From Antedon mediterranea (lineage: Eukaryota > Echinodermata > Crinoidea > Comatulida > Antedonidae), in the NCBI RefSeq assembly GCF_964355755.1, contig NC_092670.1, positions 19,467,201-19,531,200 of the forward strand: a stretch of DNA of 64,000 nt. Reading direction: 5' to 3'. The translations under genes were made by a program, and so were the position numbers. Positions 59,701 to 64,000 of the stretch are shown here, one piece after another; within the stretch, counting starts at the first letter, position 1, and every line of letters starts with the position of its first letter. A model generated the notes under the pieces. The model was not told the DNA's origin. It was given only the letters and a program-made list of their open reading frames with translations, and did no database searches.

Positions 59701-60913
59701 TATTGTTGGACATCCCCTTCCCAAGTGTACTAATAATCAACTGATCACATTATGATGGTAAATATAAAAGATGGGAAATTGATAAACAAATGAATATACT
59801 GTATACCTCATCTGGGTCAGACCATAAAAGGTCGCAAACCATCCCATGGTCAGGAACTTCTAGAGGTCGGTCAATGGACTGCAATTGATTAATGATCTTC
59901 AGGTCGGGTGACAAACCTCCGTGCATGCAAAAGATGGTGCCTTCTATTATGCCAGCTAAAATAAAAAGACATTTATGAAATATTTAGGAAGTGAAGCTGG
60001 TATGTTGAGAGAACACAGCATTATAAAACTAAATTTAAAAACAATCATAAACAACTAAAAACAAACTAAAAAACTAAATAAAAAAATCTAAATACTGAAA
60101 ACAAATTTGTATATTTTTTTTTAATGTCGCCCTCTACTGATGGGTGTTTCTAAAGCTAAGGAGAGAAGACCGCGTGCGCAAACAAGGAAGACACCCTACA
60201 AAATGGTAGTGTGCACAAAACAACTCATAATCTATAAACGTTTTAAGTCTTTCGATTTTAAAAAAACAAAGCATAATTTTACCTAAATACTGTACATTGA
60301 TTACGCGCTTTCGTCACTTGAGTGATCGTATGTTTTGTTATTAAGGATAAAAATCCACGCTGGTTTTACTAAATAGATTTTATTGTAGTTATTGTGAGTT
60401 TTAAGTATACTTTATAGTACAAATAGATTAAAATGCATTTTTCATACATAAAACAAAAGAAATTAAAGTTTTTGTCCTATAACTATAGGATAACCATCTA
60501 TGCTTTCTTTGATGAAAATGATATTTTCACACGTCCAATCAAATGACGTCATGATTGATAAGAGCAATAGTATCGTGACAATACAATAATGAATGTATTG
60601 TTTTTATTAATCATGACATCATTTGATTGGGTTTTTAAAAACATTTTTATAAAAGACAGCAGAAATGATTATCCTATAGTTATAGAACGAAAACCTTACT
60701 AATTTTCTTTTTTTTATTTAAGAAAAATGCATGCTTATCTATTTAATGTCGATCAGTATCGTCCTAGTGTAAATGGGCCTTAACTTCATTCCTTGTATCC
60801 CTGACTACCTGTCAGCAAGCTTACCAATTGGAAGGCAGTTAAAACAATCTGTGAAAGTCTTCCACAATTTAATGTTGTATCTTCGTTTACATTCATCATA
60901 GAACCCATATATT
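56702..60913 (-). CDS. ppp1c-like: divergent PP1-type Ser/Thr protein phosphatase catalytic subunit, 3' part
   Basis: Five exons: 60825-60913, 59807-59955, 57347-57460, 56829-56972, 56702-56737. The phases agree and the last exon ends NKK-TGA. The first visible exon ([20 protein letters not shown]) is identical to canonical PP1. Catalytic and metal-site residues are kept: HGGLSPD (His173 in PP1 numbering), GENDRGVS (Arg221), RAHQ (His248), NYCGEFDN (Tyr272/Cys273). The later exons are unusually diverged for PP1: CCHGG has become CMHGG, and by eye about 60-75% of positions match vertebrate PP1. The tail is only about a dozen residues. The 5' exons with GDxHG, GDYVDRG and GNHE were not found before the right edge. 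This may be a specialised, for example germline, PP1 paralogue. Cys-rich peptide gene nested in the 57461-59806 intron. Confidence 0.9.
58012..58018 (+). promoter_or_regulatory. TATA box of the nested secreted-peptide gene
   Basis: TATAAAA lies 55 bases before the start codon at 58073, so a start site near 58040 would leave a short leader. Confidence 0.55.
58073..59146 (+). CDS. secreted cysteine-rich peptide precursor nested in a PP1 intron
   Basis: Two exons, 58073-58148 and 58881-59146, split by a GT-AG intron in phase 1, encode 113 residues. Residues 1-22 form a clear signal peptide: a short basic start, then [14 protein letters not shown], then a small-residue cleavage region. The mature part opens with six cysteines in the order C-x3-C-x5-C-x3-C-x3-C-x-C, then 24 residues, CC, nine residues and C. 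After that comes a low-complexity Arg/Gly/Glu tail, one more Cys and four Lys. The tail is encoded by a purine-rich GAR repeat. I do not recognise the family; a defensive, signalling or matrix peptide are all possible. It lies antisense inside an intron of the PP1 gene, with its own TATA box and AATAAA (59314). Confidence 0.7.
58255..58573 (-). mobile_element. SINE copy (head truncated) in the intron of the nested peptide gene
   Basis: The segment from about 58400 to 58573 is nearly identical to 22375-22490, including GGTTTATAGTCCTTATCCG and CGAGCCTCGAACCC (plus strand). The tRNA-like head beyond the B box is missing here. Confidence 0.65.
59314..59319 (+). terminator. poly(A) signal of the nested peptide gene
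   Basis: AATAAA, 168 bases after the stop codon at 59144-59146. Confidence 0.5.
60466..60697. mobile_element. MITE with CCTATAACTATAGG ends in a PP1 intron
   Basis: The left end GTCCTATAACTATAGGATAA and the right end TTATCCTATAGTTATAGAAC are inverted copies. An inner pair, CCAATCAAATGACGTCATGA and TCATGACATCATTTGATTGG, extends the symmetry and contains the palindrome TGACGTCA (60544-60551). It is non-coding. Confidence 0.75.
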
Positions 60914-61167
60914 CTACAAAAGATAATAAAGAAGAAAATTATATAGGTACAGTACAGTAAAGCCTGTTTTGCTGTTAGACGTTATTCGACGGTAATCGTT
61001 AACAGTTCAACAACGATAGTTTGAAAACGATCAAGTTGAAATGATAACGATAGCGAGTACCTTTACCTGTAAATCGTTAACATTTCAATGATTACGTAGA
61101 AGATAGTGACAGGAAAACTGGCTTAATAGATCGAAAGGAAACAACGTACATGGCTTCTATTGTATTT

Positions 61168-61715
61168 GACCCGGTTCTAGCATGTGTGATGTATACGTTT
61201 GTTTTGTAAAATCTGGAATAAATTGAATTGACTGCCGCAGAGGCAGTAACCGTTCAAGTGACCGTTCAATCAAGACCATTCCTAATTAGCATACATATTT
61301 GCATGTGTGGCTAATAACTACAGGTGCTCTGACTACATTGCATTAACTTTATGAAAAACATAGCGTTTATTTATATAAAACACCTGGTAAGTGTTAAGTA
61401 TCTTTAATATATTATGAATACTATGTTATATAAACATTAGACCCGGTCCTAGCATGTGTAATGTATGTGTTTATTTTGTAAAATCCGGAATAAATTGAAT
61501 TGAATTGACTGCCGCAGAGGCAGTAACTGTCGGGTTTATTCAATCAAGACCATTCCTAATTAGCATACATATTTGCATGTGTGGCTAATAACTACAGGTA
61601 CTCTGACTACATCGTATTGCATTAATTTGTTTATGAAAAACATAGCATTTATTTATATACACCTGGTGAATGTTAAGTATCTTTAATATATTATGAATAC
61701 TATCTTATGTAAACA
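61168..61715. repeat. two tandem copies of a roughly 272-bp unit
   Basis: GACCCGGTTCTAGCATGTG at 61168 recurs as GACCCGGTCCTAGCATGTG at 61440. The following GGAATAAATTGAATTGA, CTGCCGCAGAGGCAGTAAC and CCATTCCTAATTAGCATACA blocks keep the same order. The GGAATAAATTGAATTG stretch resembles the 3' end of a LINE. Confidence 0.85.
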
Positions 61716-61864
61716 CTATGTGTTATTGCAATACAGCATGAAATAATAATGTATCCTTGTCACTGAACTCACAGTCTAAATTATGTTTTATGGTTAAGTA
61801 CATGCGTTGGTGTATTTGTAATATGATATTACATAGCACATAATTTAAAAAAGATTCCTATTCT

Positions 61865-62007
61865 AAAGCTCAGTTTACACTACCAAACTAGTTTGACAAA
61901 AGTGTCATGTGCCCAAATATGGTAGAGATACAGTACGTTCAGATATGGTAGTGACATCATCAAATATGGGCATTTTTTTGTCACATAAAATGTGTAGACA
62001 GAGCTTT
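61865..62007. mobile_element. GCTCTGTCTACACTATC MITE, copy 12
   Basis: Shorter, diverged copy in inverted internal orientation (CCCAAATATGGTAGAGATAC), with ends AAAGCTCAGTTTACACTACC and GTGTAGACAGAGCTTTT. Confidence 0.75.
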
Positions 62008-62559
62008 TTAGTATTAAATACAAAAAAAGCACATGTACCTGTACATCATATATTTATATCCATAATTTTAATTATTATTCTTTGTATAATGACTTGAGTG
62101 AGTGAATGTTATTGTTATCCCTCGGCCTGGCTAAATAGTCCGTCTTTCAACTCATGAAAATACTATATTCTTTCCGTGAACTTTACCAAAACAAGAATTT
62201 GTGGAAAAGCAGCTATTGTGAGCCTGGACAATGCTATCTGATATTTGCACAGTTAATAATACTACCATGTGTTTGTAATTTTATAAAGCTAGAAAGAAAC
62301 AAAAGAAGGAGAAAGTTATGTTTTCCATCTAACATTTACAGTACATGTCTGCACCTAATTGTAATATTATAATGTTCTTATGAACGATATAATAAGATGA
62401 TAAATATTTAATAACCACTTAAATCAATTTCCTTCATATTATAAATTATGATACCTTTGAAATGACACTGGTAAATTGTATTATCAATGTTATGATATAA
62501 TACTGTAATTATAAAATTGTAAAACTATTATTCAGTACATTAAACTGTGGTACTATAGT

Positions 62560-63240
62560 ACCTTGAGAAACATATGCTTTAGTGTGCACTTTAATGATAT
62601 GCAAGCTTCGCTGATTTAAATAATAAATGTGAAAATGTACATTGTTTAATCAGTGTTATAACATATATTCCAATTATAAAATTATTTATTCATTTGAAAT
62701 ACTGAATATCAAGAATCATGGAATTGCCCAATAGTGCTTGAGAAACATAACACTTAACAGTTTCCATTTCTATGTAATGTCTGTAAGTATAACTGTAATT
62801 TTTGTAATGATATGAAATTATTACAAGCATTTCTATACAGTAGTAGTATGGAGGAAATTACAAATTGAGTCTTATTTCCAATAACATTTCAACTGTATTT
62901 CTATTAAAGTACCAAATATTGATCACTGATGAAAAACTCCAATAGTCTGAGAAACATAACAGTACATTTCCGTTTCTACGTAACTGCTATATTGTAATTT
63001 CTATAATGATATTATGAAATTATTACAAGCATTTCTATACAGTAGTAGTATGGAGGAAATTACAAATTGAGTCTTATTTCTAATGAAACATTTCAACTGT
63101 ATTCCTATTGAAGTACCAAATATTGAGTATGATAAAGAATAGTACCTGAGAAACATAACAGTAAATTTCCGTTTCTACCTAACTACTGTATTGTAATTAT
63201 ATGACAATATTACAAGCATTTCAATTCAAAACAGGAAATT
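62560..63240. repeat. about four degenerate tandem copies of a 175-208-bp unit
   Basis: GAGAAACATA recurs near 62566, 62741, 62949 and 63147. The second and third units share ATTACAAGCATTTCTATACA, GTAGTATGGAGGAAATTACA and AATTGAGTCTTATTTC in the same order. Confidence 0.75.
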
Positions 63241-63302
63241 GCAAATTAAAGTCCAATAACATTTCAATTTCTTATTGTAAACATTTACATTTCAATAAAT
63301 AT

Positions 63303-63403
63303 ATGATGGAAGGATTTGGGAGCAAATGTCATTACGCGTACGTACATGATTTGTTGTTTGTATATACGCACTGTGATGTTTGCTCCAAACCCCTTCCCAT
63401 CAT
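63303..63403. repeat. 101-bp imperfect inverted repeat
   Basis: ATGATGGAAGGATTTGGGAG followed by CAAATGTCA pairs with TGATGTTTGCTCCAAACCCC followed by TTCCCATCAT across a loop of about 42 bases. Confidence 0.55.
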
Positions 63404-64000
63404 GCATTGTGCAATGACGTTACTCGCGAAATCAAGCTATTTGTGATAAACCTCATTACTATACTAATGATTGATTTACACAGTAGTCCGTTTCATTTTG
63501 AACATGTACTTGAAATAAAACATAATGTAAAAATGACTAATTTAATATTATAGTTAGATAGCATAAATATTTAAAAAAGAAATTGAACAATAAAAAGAAA
63601 TTGCTTGCTTGTACAGTACATGTACAAATTACACTATACCTACTCATACTACTGTACAGTGAAATGATGTTTCTATGCAAATAAATCACCATAACATATT
63701 ACCGACATCATTAAATATGAATTTAAACAAGTAGTTATTACATACAGTAGTATGAATCATAGAGTATACTTTTCTTTTTTTATGTTTCTACTTCTGGGAT
63801 GGACAAGCAGTTATTTTAAAAACCAGAAACTCTCCAAAAAACAGACCTTTGATGATGTTGATTTTACCGCTTTAAAGTTTGTAATAATGTTTGATTTTAA
63901 GCCTATGTTTTTATAGGAAATGATGTTGCATGTGATACAAATTTACGGGGAATTCATTAAGTCTGGTGGGAACTGAACTTTTTATCAAATTCTTTAAAGT

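Larger units (their letters stand above)
60914..64000. other. non-coding region upstream of the visible PP1 exons
   Basis: This should be intron of the PP1 gene, since the first visible exon needs upstream coding sequence. I searched both strands by eye for the missing PP1 motifs and found none. It holds a two-copy 270-bp repeat, a MITE, about four copies of a 200-bp degenerate repeat and an inverted repeat. Confidence 0.5.

Overview
The window is eukaryotic nuclear DNA from an animal. It is AT-rich, its genes have spliced exons with GT-AG introns (one GC-AG), and transposon relics are dense. The proteins are animal-type. The recurrent 'taggcctac'-like words and the family of intronless orphan GPCRs suggest a marine invertebrate deuterostome, perhaps an echinoderm. 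That placement is inference.

Layout. (1) 660-9993, minus strand: the 5' part of a FAM20-family secretory-pathway kinase gene (Golgi anchor exon plus one more exon); its kinase exons lie beyond the left edge. (2) 9994-16663: a gene-poor stretch with a 58-bp tandem repeat. (3) 16664-30858, minus strand: a complete gene for tubulin-folding cofactor D, which I assembled as 35 coding exons and 1202 codons in one unbroken frame. Its introns hold SINEs and many MITEs. (4) 31560-39134, plus strand: three rhodopsin-like GPCR genes, each with one coding exon and signs of a spliced 5' leader; the last two are near-identical recent duplicates. (5) 41799-54508: a 12.7-kb DNA transposon with about 1.2-1.3-kb terminal inverted repeats (TIRs) and an 8-bp target-site duplication. 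It carries an intact integrase-like DDE transposase and, convergently, an intact nine-exon HECT ubiquitin ligase (SAM-like region, UIM and HECT domain). (6) 56702-60913, minus strand: the 3' part of a divergent PP1-type protein phosphatase gene. One of its introns contains an opposite-strand two-exon gene for a secreted cysteine-rich peptide with its own TATA box and poly(A) signal. (7) 60914-64000: repeats, with no gene that I could support.

The ordinary genes (FAM20, TBCD, PP1, GPCRs) do not form a pathway. The functional unit worth attention is the large transposon: its transposase and HECT ligase lie in one mobilisable segment and converge on a shared 3' region. A short MITE family (at least 12 copies here) is spread throughout the window, and copies of its centre carry CArG-like CCATATATGG cores.

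All gene models were built by eye from splice signals, frame continuity and remembered family motifs. No database search was run.
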